Below, one piece after another: positions 57,501-64,000 of a stretch of 64,000 bases of DNA. Under the pieces are notes generated by a model that made no database searches, had not been told where the DNA came from, and worked only from the letters and a program-made list of their open reading frames with translations. Position 1 is the first letter of the stretch. Each line of letters opens with the position of its first letter. The stretch covers positions 3,434,512-3,498,511 of the forward strand of contig NW_006498122.1 in NCBI RefSeq assembly GCF_000471905.2, read 5' to 3'. Made by a program: the position numbers and the translations under genes. Origin of the DNA: Amborella trichopoda. Taxonomy: Eukaryota > Streptophyta > Magnoliopsida > Amborellales > Amborellaceae.

Positions 57501-59724
57501 TGAGGAATTCAAGGTATAAAGCTCAGAGAATGGTTGGTGAAATAGTCCCTACATAACCAGATAAAACCATAGTGGTCGTACAACAGAGAACTCCCCATGT
57601 ACACCCTCACACAATTGTAAAATACAATTAAATTCTTGATTCTATAATGGGAGGATTAATCATGGTATTGACTTACAAATGATACCTAACAAAAATGACC
57701 AAACACATTCAAGAACCCAAGTTTACTTTTCACCACCTAGCAAATAACGTAGGAGATTTACCTCTCTCACTTTACACCACCCCACCCCCTCTTCCATCGC
57801 AACTCAAACTCTCTATGTCCCCACCACCCATCCCTCCCCCTCTCTTTAGTGAGTAGCAAAAGAGCAATGGCTGTACAAAAAGCTTTGCAATATATTTGTG
57901 TTGTCTTAACTGAAGGAAGAAACCCACTTATGACTTAAAAGCATATCTTTGCCGGCCAACAAACAACATTGACCGGCCTGCCTCCCTCCCTCAACATCTC
58001 ATAGCCTCCACCTTTATATCTATTGCACACACAACTTGTTTCTCCTTCTCCCTCTCTGCACCTCATTTTCCATTAAGGATGTAGGAGGGGAATCTTCCTC
58101 TGCACCAAAACTCCATATTCAAACCACTGTCTGACAACAAGTTTGTCAAATCTATGCACCTGCAGCTCCAATGTATCGCTCATTTCTCATCAGATTTGAT
58201 AAAGGTCTTCACATGCAACTGCTCCTACATGCAAAGTGAAATCAAATGGGAAGAATCCATCAGTTCCCATTTTCAAGTAAAATTCAGTTCCCACAATTAT
58301 CGGGTGAGAGTCAGCACCATTTATGCGCATCTAAGGTGAATGGATAGCTTGAGATATTGTTTACACACAATATTTTTTTCTTGTGATTCATGAGCTACTA
58401 AGTACGGTCACGAAACAGTTTATGTCAAAATGGAAATTGTGCAACACCATGCTTGATTCCAGTATGTACACAAGTAATTGTATGTTTTCCAAAACTGTCT
58501 GTCTTGCCACTTGGGAGCTGCCTCGAGGCAGGCAGGAGTGATTCCAATAACTACATGAACAGTGGTAGGTTGTAGAAATTATTATGAGGCTGATTTTTGG
58601 AAAAATGCAGAACTTCATATGCCAATGGCCTGCAAATGATGCACTTGACAAAAAATGTCAACTCTATTTGACATAAAAAATGGTTGACTGCTACCCACTT
58701 CCAGAAATGGAATACAAGAGAACAAGTTTTCAAGCAGATGAAAATATGTAATAATCAATATCACAGTTAGCAAAACAGAACTCGACAGCAAAAAGTGATT
58801 ACCAGTAACACAAAATATTTTAATACATGCAACGACACATATGTCATTCTACAAATATGTGAAAACCTCAAAAATCCATTACAAAAGCACACAAATAATC
58901 CATAGATAATGGTATGAATCACATTGAAATAATGCCTACCAAGAAAATTTCAGCAGCTTCCAGCTCCACCCAAAGAAGAAATACTGTTTGAGCCTTCTCA
59001 ACTGTTTTGGGACGACCCGTGAGGCACTTGGCAACGATTGCATCACAAACTTCTTTTGCATACCTGAAAAGGAAAATCAGCCAGAGTAATCATATGCCCC
59101 AGTTCACAAGCTTTCATTGTGTGACCGCTTGACTAACATTAATACGCGAGAGTATGTGAATAGAATTTCTCGATGAGACTGATGAATGTACATAGACTGG
59201 AGCTTCATATTAGAAGGAGCTGGTCCGCATACCTTGCCGCATCAGCATCAGCGGCACGTAAAAAGGCAATCAAGGCATCCAGAGCCTTCTCTTGAACAGG
59301 AGCATTAGAATCAGCCACTGTTTTCTTGAAAAGATGGCCTGCCAAAATACGAAGCCCTTGCATTTGTTAGCAGGTGACAAAAATCAAAGAAAAACACACT
59401 TGCTCGTTGGTTAAATAGGTGGGTATGTGGGAAATTGATCTGATAATCAGAGGGATCATTGAGATGAAAACTTCTTAGCCCTAAACCAAGTGATAATTAT
59501 GATGCAAGTGATGATGGGGAATTAGTTAATGGAAGAAGAAGGATTATGATTCTTCACTCACCGAAATCCCGGAGCCGTGGATCCTTAGGATCGGAGATGG
59601 AGTCACAGAGAGCAGCGAGGTCCACATTGGCATCGTTCCTCACCTTCCAATTCTTGTGGGTCAGCCGCTCCTCCCATGGCAGTTTCTTCGCCTCCTTGAG
59701 CAACTTCTCGTCCTCTGACGACAT
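21510..59724 (-). CDS. MOR1: MOR1/GEM1, XMAP215-Dis1-ch-TOG family microtubule polymerase, complete
   Basis: MOR1 binds tubulin through TOG domains and speeds microtubule growth. In Arabidopsis it is needed for cortical arrays, spindles and the phragmoplast, and gem1 alleles disrupt pollen cytokinesis. The gene starts at ATG 59724 (MSSEDEKLLKEAKKLPWEER) and ends PMDEKALSGLQARMERLKSG...EPM, stop at 21510-21512. I placed 54 exons whose lengths total 6,060 nt, giving 2,019 residues; Arabidopsis MOR1 is about 1,980. Five TOG domains (about residues 1-240, 270-510, 590-820, 870-1075, 1150-1405) are followed by the plant-type C-terminal region. All introns are GT-AG except intron 45, which has a GC donor (CAG|GCAAGT). 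Introns 37 and 39 exceed 5 kb and are full of transposons. The weakest junction is the exon 35 donor (TTT|GTTAAA). Exon lists are in the part-by-part entries. The gene looks intact. Confidence 0.95.
25197..25221. repeat. (TA)n microsatellite
   Basis: About 12 TA units lie in MOR1 intron 41, close to exon 42. Confidence 0.85.
25480..26150 (-). mobile_element. RTE-type LINE, 3' end
   Basis: The minus-strand frame at 26032-25625 reads KLKGKFHRAVVRPALLCRAE, MLRWMNDKTRRDKIRNEYIQ and ARGRPKRAWLEVVRKDM, the C-terminal part of plant RTE elements after the reverse transcriptase. Downstream, around 25500-25600, is the typical 3' tail with a TGATGAT-like stretch and GGTCGGTTACATGAATC-like sequence (seen reversed). 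It is 5' truncated, as LINE copies usually are, and lies in MOR1 intron 41 in sense orientation. Confidence 0.8.
28145..28520. repeat. 24-bp minisatellite open in several frames
   Basis: About fifteen tandem units of a 24-bp motif, AGCGCCGGTTGGAAGAGAAG plus GAGAG/GGGC variants, with one short spacer unit. Because 24 is a multiple of three and the unit lacks stops, long frames open on both strands (RLEEKREQ and APVGREER-type repeats, 105-218 residues). These are not genes. Confidence 0.88.
28940..29145. repeat. Two-copy tandem duplication inside the LTR-like block
   Basis: A unit of about 106 bp containing GAAATGGATTAGATGATAAA and TGAGGTTGAAGTTTCAATTT occurs twice in direct orientation with few differences, so the duplication is fairly recent. 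Confidence 0.8.
30130..30535. repeat. Minisatellite with CCACTACGCGGTGGGAC core
   Basis: At least six spaced copies of TGGCCACTACGCGGTGGGAC followed by ACTCACCGGTAGTG or CCGAGCCC variants. CCACTACGCGGTGG has dyad symmetry, so each unit can form a small hairpin. Confidence 0.8.
32770..32976 (+). mobile_element. RTE-type LINE 3' tail
   Basis: The plus strand reads AGTTCAAGTGGAAGTCTCAA and TAGCCTCACTGAGGGTATGG, matching the C-terminal codons of the RTE copy at 25625-26032. It ends in the RTE tail AATTAGTTGGGAAAAGGCTA followed by TGATGATCATGATGATGAAT. It is 5' truncated and antisense to MOR1 in intron 39. Confidence 0.72.
32977..34318. other. MOR1: MOR1 intron 39, 5' part: nothing recognised
   Basis: AT-rich intron DNA with A-rich tracts (33,130-33,175 and 33,750-33,765). 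A short stretch with inverted ends around 33614-33680 may be a SINE scrap, but I cannot support it. Confidence 0.45.
34781..34934. repeat. 77-bp two-copy tandem duplication next to MOR1 exon 38
   Basis: The unit starting TGGCAATCATAAGAACAAAT repeats at 34858 with a single visible difference. It lies about 70 bp upstream of the exon 38 acceptor (minus strand). Confidence 0.88.
34935..37190. other. MOR1: MOR1 intron 37, 3' half: no gene
   Basis: Intron DNA with scattered short frames and no domain that I recognise. A homopolymer A run lies at 35,577-35,587. Confidence 0.45.
37200..37480 (-). pseudogene. PPR protein gene fragment
   Basis: The minus-strand frame reads LEPGRSIHCQVVKTGLCLDT and ASAHKVLEEMVQRDTV. 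These are hallmarks of plant PLS-type pentatricopeptide proteins (G-R-x-(I/L)-H-x-x-x-(V/L)-K-x-G, then A-x-x-(V/L)-F-(D/E)-E-M). Only about one and a half repeats are readable. The expected start of the following repeat and the neighbouring repeats are lost to frame changes, and no start codon or upstream exon is apparent. It is most likely a retroposed or duplicated scrap in MOR1 intron 37. Confidence 0.65.
37722..37742. repeat. (GA)n microsatellite
   Basis: About nine GA units lie in MOR1 intron 37. Confidence 0.8.
37743..38679. other. MOR1: MOR1 intron 37: nothing firmly recognised
   Basis: A short duplication (AATAAAGGCTGGTTCAGC / AATAAAGGCAGGTTCAGT, about 38380-38412) is the only structure seen. 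A 73-residue minus-strand frame (38678-38457) was considered as a LINE RNase H scrap but lacks firm motifs. Confidence 0.4.
38680..38780. mobile_element. Left end of a GC-rich hAT MITE
   Basis: Starts CAATGTTCAAGAAGGTGTAG and continues GGCGGCCACCTAGGCGGTGA, the family's GC-rich arm. It runs directly into the AT-rich tandem array. No right terminus was found. Confidence 0.55.
38820..39640. repeat. AT-rich minisatellite, about 75-90-bp unit
   Basis: About ten imperfect tandem copies share CTATCTTTTGGTTTACCAAT, AATTACTATCACATGCAAAA and AGCATTTTCGAGAAATTAAT in that order. Units differ by substitutions and small deletions, so the array is old. It may be the expanded core of the adjoining MITE. 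Confidence 0.88.
40830..42947 (-). other. MOR1: MOR1 exons 26-33 (TOG4 and linker)
   Basis: Exons: 42947-42872, 42705-42581, 42484-42374, 42258-42109, 42019-41945, 41323-41245, 41154-41027, 40931-40830 (codons 869-1150). Landmarks: ESINKILEEANRRIQPTGT, ELFGALRGRLYDTNKNLV, ILSDVFKCLGDNKKNMRES, EGRKDLLDWLSKQL and KSADVRKAAEASIVEIVR. Exons 32-33 form the basic, low-complexity linker before TOG5. Confidence 0.93.
41378..41875. mobile_element. MITE with about 42-bp perfect inverted repeats, in MOR1 intron 30
   Basis: Both ends begin TTTCTATGCTTCCCCTACAG and stay identical for about 42 bp. Within each arm, TTCTATGC and GCATAGAA form a second small inverted repeat. The 498-bp element has an AT-rich core with a further palindrome around GGCCAACATACCCCT / AGGGGTATTTTGGCC. 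I see no convincing target duplication. Superfamily uncertain. Confidence 0.82.
45540..45656. repeat. Pyrimidine-rich low-complexity tract in MOR1 intron 20
   Basis: CTCCC/CCCT repeats include two copies of CCACTCCCTCTGCCTCACCC and a (CCCT)n run. Open frames here (GREGGREGEGE-type on the minus strand) are artefacts of composition. Confidence 0.85.
46250..46372 (-). mobile_element. RTE-type LINE 3' tail fragment
   Basis: Shares CCTTATCCCAACCACTTGGG, GGTTGGGTACATGCATCTTG and TATCAAGGACCATATTATAT with the tail of the RTE copy near 25500-25600, in the same orientation. Only the tail survives. Confidence 0.65.
46397..46416. other. Assembly gap (20 N)
   Basis: Twenty undetermined bases lie in MOR1 intron 20, right before a TA-rich run and a two-copy repeat, which probably blocked assembly. 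The true gap length is unknown. Confidence 0.98.
46430..46905. repeat. Tandem pair of a 239-bp repeat (MITE-like)
   Basis: The unit TTGTTTACAATAAGACCATT through TCGTCTCATCATATACTT occurs twice, at about 46436 and 46675, separated by a TA run. The copies are nearly identical. A diverged inverted third copy lies at about 49270-49450. Confidence 0.85.
46928..47367. mobile_element. MITE with CAATAGCTGGGCAGC termini, MOR1 intron 20
   Basis: Both ends read CAATAGCTGGGCAGCTATAA and continue TGA(A/G)TAGTA...TATAGGT as an inverted repeat of about 37 bp with few mismatches. The roughly 440-bp element has an AT-rich core with an internal palindrome around GACCAAATTACCCCT / AGGGGTATTTCGATC. No clear target duplication. 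It resembles 41378-41875 in core design. Confidence 0.8.
47728..48600. other. MOR1: MOR1 intron 18: no gene
   Basis: AT-rich intron between exons 19 and 18. No repeats with clear ends, RNA genes or domains were seen. Confidence 0.5.
49270..49450. mobile_element. Third, inverted copy of the 239-bp MITE-like repeat
   Basis: Reverse-complemented, it reads GACCATTTATCTTTGTTACA and AGGAGGTCACAATTGCTACT, paralleling GACCATTTACCTTTGTACAG and GGAGGTCACAGTTACTTACA of the tandem pair. More diverged than the pair. Confidence 0.62.
49573..49606. repeat. (AAT)n microsatellite
   Basis: An AAT/ATA trinucleotide run of about ten units lies in MOR1 intron 15. Confidence 0.85.
50062..50226. repeat. 82-bp two-copy tandem duplication beside MOR1 exon 15
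   Basis: The unit TCTCCAGATACAGGATGAAA to TTGCCAATAAA repeats at 50144 with about ten differences. It ends some 20 bp from the exon 15 donor. Confidence 0.85.
50329..50733. mobile_element. Mutator-like MITE with 9-bp target duplication
   Basis: The 405-bp element is flanked on both sides by TTAAAACAA (50320-50328 and 50734-50742). A 9-bp duplication is the mark of Mutator-like transposition. Ends are GGGAAAAGTTTATATAGAGC and, reverse-complemented, GGGTGCGGTTTGTATAGAAC, then both share AGGCTCTAAACAATCAAAT. It lies in MOR1 intron 14. Related copies lie at 19245-19578, 19768-20050 and perhaps 60470-60790. Confidence 0.85.
51660..52660. other. MOR1: MOR1 intron 11: no gene
   Basis: AT-rich intron between exons 12 and 11 with a poly-T run at 51,730-51,742. 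Frames on the minus strand here are hydrophobic by composition and match no family that I know. Confidence 0.5.
53090..53426. mobile_element. GC-rich hAT MITE with perfect 8-bp target duplication
   Basis: The 337-bp element starts CAGTGTTTCAAAAAGCAGAT and ends, reverse-complemented, CAATGTTTCAAAAAGCGTTA. It is flanked by perfect GGTTTATA duplications (53082-53089 and 53427-53434). GC-rich arms with GCCTAGGCGG surround an AT-rich middle shared, in reverse, with 7999-8418. It lies in MOR1 intron 10. It looks like the youngest copy of the family in the window. Confidence 0.9.
53973..54195. repeat. 111-bp two-copy tandem duplication in MOR1 intron 9
   Basis: The unit AATTGTACTCAGCCTTGTAA to GAACACATAAAC repeats from 54084 with few differences. 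Confidence 0.87.
54200..54480. other. CA/TG-rich low-complexity stretch, MOR1 intron 9
   Basis: Many short ACACA, GCATG and CATATG phrases (for example GCACACATATG and GCATGCATGTAGG). Looks like a decayed dinucleotide-rich repeat; no gene. Confidence 0.5.
55492..55712. repeat. 109-bp two-copy tandem duplication in MOR1 intron 6
   Basis: The unit TCTTTGAGAAATTGCACATA to CAACTACCCTTGGAGGA repeats with period 109 and about ten differences. Confidence 0.87.
56784..58939. other. MOR1: MOR1 intron 3: no gene
   Basis: A 2.2-kb intron between exons 4 and 3. It contains pyrimidine-rich stretches (57,770-57,845 and 57,975-58,070) and no transposon end that I can define. Confidence 0.5.
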
Positions 59725-60240
59725 TTCTATATCCTGCCGAGAAACTCAATCTCGAAGGTGGCCGCAACCTGATCTGAATTGTATTGGTGATGATGCAATC
59801 AATTATATTTCAAAACAATGGTATAGAAATGGAAAGTGACTCTCACGGCTGCTCTGTAGGACTAGGGCGGGTCACCTCAACGCCATGGATCCTTTGTTTT
59901 GGACATTAGGGCATCCTCTAACAGGGTCTTCAAGGGTTTAGTCACTAGACCAGGGGATGGATGATTTTGGAAGGATCTACGAACCTAAGGGGGATTGTCT
60001 TGGGAGGTCTTCAACACGATCTACCTTCGTGTCGTCTAGTTTCCTGCGAGACTAGAATGGGGGATCTGGTTGTGCCCTTCATGGGGAGATCGTATTTTAA
60101 TCCCTCTATAAAAAGTTGAGATTTTGCCCTTTATTCTCACGTTAGATCTCAATGTTTTGATTTTTAATGTTGATTTTTTTTCCCTCTCTCCTCTAGATGT
60201 AGAGTCTCTGTTTCCTTTGTGGGATTGGTTCGTGTGAAAC
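59725..60240 (-). promoter_or_regulatory. MOR1: MOR1 5' leader and proximal promoter
   Basis: The sequence upstream of ATG 59724 has no competing upstream ATG in the first 80 bases of the transcript strand. A GC-richer patch lies at 59,840-60,070. No clear TATA box was found, which is common for constitutive cytoskeletal genes. The transcription start cannot be placed. Confidence 0.45.
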
Positions 60241-60469
60241 AGTAGGACTGGAAAAATATTTGCGTATGCAAACGGCCTCGAGGGTAAAAGCTACGCTTGT
60301 TTTCGGGTTCGGTAAGGACACTTGGAAAGAGGCAGAGCAAGGATGCGACAATTTTGAAATTTTGATTCCCTACCTAGTTTATCGCTCAAATATTTTGAAG
60401 TTTGAAAGTCTCTCTATTTTTTTTCACTATTTCATAAAAAAAAATTGATATAAGGATGATACCTTATAA

Positions 60470-60790
60470 TATAAAACTACGGATGTCTCTCAAAAATCCA
60501 TCCGAAAAGGTAGTCTTAATGTTGAAAAACCCTTTGATTGATCATCTCGACATTGAGATGTATGATTATGAAAAATAAAAATATTTTAAATTTCATAAAT
60601 AATATATTTTACAATATATTATCTACACAATCCATTTTCTAGATTTTTATATGTTTATATATTTACTTGATTTTAACCATTTTTAAAATTTAAAATTTTA
60701 CAATTAGATATAAAAATAGATTTTGAGATAATCCTAATAATATTTTACACCAAAATTATATACCATGATAAATTTTGAAAGGCACCGTAC
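60470..60790. mobile_element. Diverged relative of the Mutator-like MITE
   Basis: Shares order and wording with 50329-50733: TGATCATCTCGACATTGAGATG, then an ATATTTTACAA stretch, then TATAAAAATAGATTTTGAGATA. Its ends are not defined. Call is tentative. Confidence 0.4.
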
Positions 60791-61989
60791 CTCTACACCT
60801 ATGGAGGCGTTTGTGTGCCAACTGCACACTACAATATCATGTTTTTTGGGGCTTGTTTTTAGCCTCTTACTTGAACTAATTCACACTTCCCAACATGTCA
60901 CATAACCCAGCTCACCTAAGTCTATTTCTATCTAAAACTTAAATTTTTATATAATTTCTCTCTCTAAAAATTTTAACACTATTTCTCTTTCTACAAATTT
61001 GAATTTTGAAATAATTGATCTCTCTTAAAACTTGATATTAAGATTTCTACGACTAAACCCTAACAAATTTTAATCTATTGGTATAATTATATTTCATAAA
61101 TATATATTTATGTATATTAAAATTTATTTCATAAATATGTTAAATAAATACATGCAGTATTTAATATAACTAAAAATATATAGTTATATTTGTTTAAATA
61201 CTATTTAAATATTATTCAACTATGATAGACTAAAATTTATTTATATATTAAATAAAATATTTATATAATATTCAAATATTAAAATAACCAAAATACCCCT
61301 TAATATTATTAGGTGTATTTTGTTTATTTATGTTTTAAATTTTGCCGGTGTGTGGTGGGGAGAAGCTTGAACATACAAAATTTGAGTTTAGTCCAAATAA
61401 AATATCTCAAAGTTAATCCCAAAATTATAAAATATATGAGACTTTTAAAAAATATATAATAAAATAACATTTTTTATAAATTTTCCTAAGTTCAAATCAT
61501 AATTAAAATTTTCCAAATAGTTTTACTAGTCATACTTTTAGATTTTAAATTTTTTTCTTACTGAGGTATGCACACGCTACTCCCATCCCACGTCACTGTT
61601 TTAAAGTATCATTTTACCTAATTAGCACTTAATGACTTTTTATCGCGTCTTACCAGTATGAGGAAACCAAGATAGAGAAATCAATGTTTCAAATGTGTTG
61701 ATTCACTGAATTTCATCGAACAAATTTATCAATGTATGACCCCCTTTTTGCATTGTTGCTACGCCTTTTTTTTTCAAGTTGAACAGATTTGTACATAAAA
61801 ATATGATATACAAATGGAACATCCGTGAGTTATTCTTCCCTTGGAAAACCTAGGCGATCGTTAACTATTGAGCTTCACGTGGAAGCTCTCAATTGTTGTA
61901 CATAATCAATTCACAAGAAAAACGACATTGATGGTAATATATATTCGTTTACAAAGTAGGATGTTTTTTCCCTTGATATAGTTTAGAGT
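60791..61989. other. Intergenic AT-rich DNA upstream of MOR1
   Basis: Very AT-rich (61,080-61,340 and 61,380-61,560) with repeated TAAATATTTA-type phrases and no open frame of interest. Confidence 0.5.
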
Positions 61990-62181
61990 AATGATACTAT
62001 GAGACCCTCTTACACCCATGCGAGTAGGATCCCAAATGATCACCTTTAGATTTTGATACAAATCTCTATAAAACCGATTTACCCAAGTCTCACACTCATG
62101 TCATAACTTTTTTAGAAATCTGTATCAAAATTTAATAAAGATCATTTAGGGTCATGTGTGGGAGGGTCTCATAGAGTCATT
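61990..62181. mobile_element. Short MITE with ATGAGACCCTC inverted ends
   Basis: The left end AATGATACTATGAGACCCTC and the right end, reverse-complemented, AATGACTCTATGAGACCCTC pair as a roughly 26-bp inverted repeat. A second inner pair (GATTTTGATACA / TGTATCAAAATT) follows. The 192-bp size and AT-rich core fit a MITE. Target duplication unclear. Confidence 0.72.
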
Positions 62182-62524
62182 TATCTATAGTTTAATATAA
62201 TATTTTATTGTGAGAATTTACTAATCTTAGTAAGAGACCACATTGTTATGTAACTATATCATTTTCGAAGAAGATATTTTTGGTTTAGGATTTACTTTAG
62301 GAACTTAATATCAAATCTTGTTATTGTCGGCTTCACTAACTCTCTCACCATTTGTATGCTTCCCATGAGATTTAAGGACAAATGAGTGGGTGTAGATAAA
62401 TTTTGCAATGCCTTTTGCCTTATCTACAAACAATTAAATATGAGACATCCTCGCTATAGCCTTCAGCATCAAATCCATACATAGTATGTGTTTATGTGAG
62501 AGAGAGAGAGAGGAACAAGATTTA

Positions 62525-62640
62525 TAGAATTTGTGGATGGTTTGAATGTTAGTAGACTAACAATTTCCTATTTATAATATTTAAGGAATTTGTGGATGGT
62601 TTGAATGTTAGTAGACTAACAATCTCTCATTTACAGTATG
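62525..62640. repeat. 57-bp tandem duplication just before the LINE catalytic motif
   Basis: GAATTTGTGGATGGTTTGAA through TAGTAGACTAACAAT occurs twice in direct orientation (about 62527 and 62586), the second copy leading straight into the YADD codons. Confidence 0.8.
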
Positions 62641-64000
62641 CAGATGATATTATTATCTTTTGTAGCCCGGAGGAACGAGAAATAAGGAATTTGTGAGTGT
62701 TCTTACAGTGTTAGCAATAGATATCAAAGTGAATTAAAAAAGACAAATGTGATTGGGATTAGAGTTTCAGATAACATAGTTGCATATTTGGCATAAATTA
62801 TTGTATGTGGGGTTGGCAAGTTTCCTTGCAAATATTTGGGTATTCCTTTATTTGGAGGAAACCAATTGGCATCTATTTGAAATCCTATTATTGAAAGATT
62901 TAATAAGAAATTGGATCTATGGAAGTCTAAAAAATTGTCGCTTGGAGGAAGATCTACTCTTATCAACTCTATTTTGTCTAACTTGCCCATATATTTTACG
63001 TCCATTTCCAGAATGCCACAGCAGGCGGTAAAGACTTTGGAAAACAATATGAGATTTCTTTTATGGGGCAATGTAGGAATGAGAAAAAAACTAAAACTAG
63101 TGAAATGAAAGAAGGTATGCACCTCCAAGAGAGATCGGGGTTTAGGAGTTAAAAAGCTTAAATTAATGAACACTAGCCCATTGATTAAGTGGTAGTGGTG
63201 CTTCCAAAATCAGCAGGATAGTTTATGAGGAGAGGTGTTAAAGGAAAAATATGGAGTAGATGTATTGATTGGACTCGTTAAAAGTCCAAGTTCTAATGTT
63301 GGTTTTTCAAGTATTTGGACAAGATTGATGGGTGTCAATTATTATATCTTAATCAGTGTCGCAAAGTGGTTGGAAGGGAGATTAAACCTTGTTTTGGCTT
63401 GATAAGCGGCTGGGAGACCTTGCTCTTCGAGATTTTTTCCCTGAGGTTTTCTCCAAAGTCAACATTCTATTGTCCTCAATGAAAGATCTCAGAGGAGCTG
63501 ATTTTACTAACTCTTATTGGACTATTATTTGCAGGTACAATAGGGTCTCGAATTTTTTTTTTTCATGAGTTCCAATTGCTTATGAATTTGTTGCATAATT
63601 TTTTCTATGTTCCCTATAAAGATGATCAATTAGTGTGGGAACTCACAACTTCAGGGGAATTTTCAGTTAAGTCTGTCTATCAACAGCTGCATGAAGATAA
63701 TCATAGAGCGACTGATCATAATTTAGCAAGAATATGGAATTTGCAGGTGCCGCTGAAGGTTCAGTTATTTTTGTGGTTAGCTCTTAAAAACAACCTGCCT
63801 ATTGTGGACAACCTTCATAAGAGAGGTTTCATAAATATCAATGTTTGAGGGATAACGAAAATATAGACCATATTCTTTTATATTGCCCTTTCACTCTAAG
63901 CATGGTGTAGAAAGTTGTTGAATCTAAATATCTTGATCCTACAAAGCCTAGAGTTGATCCTCTCTCACTGGATGAACCTTGATTTGTAGAAAATTGGCAC
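62525..64000 (+). mobile_element. L1-type LINE, 3' half, decayed, runs off the right edge
   Basis: The plus strand shows the reverse-transcriptase catalytic motif YADDIIIFC at 62637-62663. It is followed by the conserved KLSLGGRSTLINSILSNLPI (about 62935) and FLLWGN (63056 onward). A zf-RVT region (63576-63848) then reads DQLVWELTTSGEFSVKSVYQ and VPLKVQLFLWLALKNNLP. Frames are broken by stops and shifts between these blocks, so it is inactive. The 5' end is truncated near 62525. It is oriented away from MOR1. Confidence 0.85.

Larger units (their letters stand above)
55150..59724 (-). other. MOR1: MOR1 exons 1-7 (TOG1)
   Basis: Exons: 59724-59562, 59338-59233, 59063-58940, 56783-56704, 56558-56381, 56291-56227, 55232-55150 (codons 1-266). 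The first HEAT repeat carries the conserved Trp loop (KLPWEERLTHKNWKVR). Further landmarks are EKALDALIAFLRAAD, TVFLLWVELEAAE, LPELFDHQDQNVR and GLTLELCRWIGKD. The tail EEIEAEL-type linker here reads KKELEAELVNVSGVPRPSRK. In Arabidopsis the temperature-sensitive mor1 substitutions map to this TOG. Confidence 0.93.

Noticed and set aside
62724-63173. 149-residue minus-strand frame opposite the LINE
   Set aside because: It is the antisense shadow of the LINE reverse-transcriptase region, whose motifs are clear on the plus strand.
1-64000. CRISPR arrays, operons, phage or toxin-antitoxin systems
   Set aside because: The window is spliced plant nuclear DNA; the tandem arrays have no CRISPR-like unit and spacer structure.

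Overview
This is a window of nuclear DNA from a flowering plant. It has spliced genes with GT-AG introns, AT-rich introns loaded with transposons, and two recognisable plant housekeeping genes. The long repeat-filled introns would suit a magnoliid or an early-diverging eudicot, but I cannot fix the species. There is no prokaryotic material, no CRISPR array and no operon. I found no previously undescribed biochemical system; the interest lies in gene structure and transposon layering.

Both host genes read on the minus strand. (1) From about 18.9 kb leftwards, and off the left edge, lies the 5' part of a GAUT7-type galacturonosyltransferase gene (pectin synthesis, Golgi). Seven exons can be placed with consistent phase. 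Its fourth intron is about 17 kb and holds most of the first third of the window. (2) From 59,724 to 21,510 lies a complete MOR1/GEM1 gene, the plant XMAP215/Dis1/ch-TOG microtubule polymerase. I could place 54 exons by eye; the joined exons total 6,060 nt (2,019 residues plus stop) with no phase conflict. One intron uses a GC donor. The two genes are co-oriented, with about 2.5 kb of intergenic DNA between them.

Layout. 1-950: GAUT7 exons 5-7. 954-17,900: GAUT7 intron 4, holding an old Copia element (2088-9639, target duplication GAGAT) that itself carries a 2-kb hAT-like element (4971-6974) and a GC-rich hAT MITE (7999-8418), then MITE fragments, a 2.6-kb PIF/Harbinger-like element (14,109-16,742) and a LINE scrap. 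17,901-18,943: GAUT7 exons 1-4; the expected initiator reads ATAG instead of ATG. 18,944-21,509: intergenic, with a pair of inverted Mutator-like MITEs and a LINE RNase H remnant. 21,510-59,724: MOR1, whose two largest introns (26,782-34,318 and 34,711-40,089) hold Gypsy-type fossils, a long LTR-like insertion, a PPR gene scrap and minisatellites. Smaller introns hold several well-bounded MITEs and local two-copy tandem duplications. 59,725-62,520: AT-rich upstream DNA with MITEs. 62,525-64,000: the 3' part of an L1-type LINE, running off the right edge.

The genes do not form a pathway. GAUT7 anchors the homogalacturonan synthase GAUT1 in the Golgi, and MOR1 promotes microtubule growth in the cytoplasm; both matter for wall building and cell division. 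All gene models are hand-read from splice sites and remembered family sequence. No alignment or transcript evidence was available.
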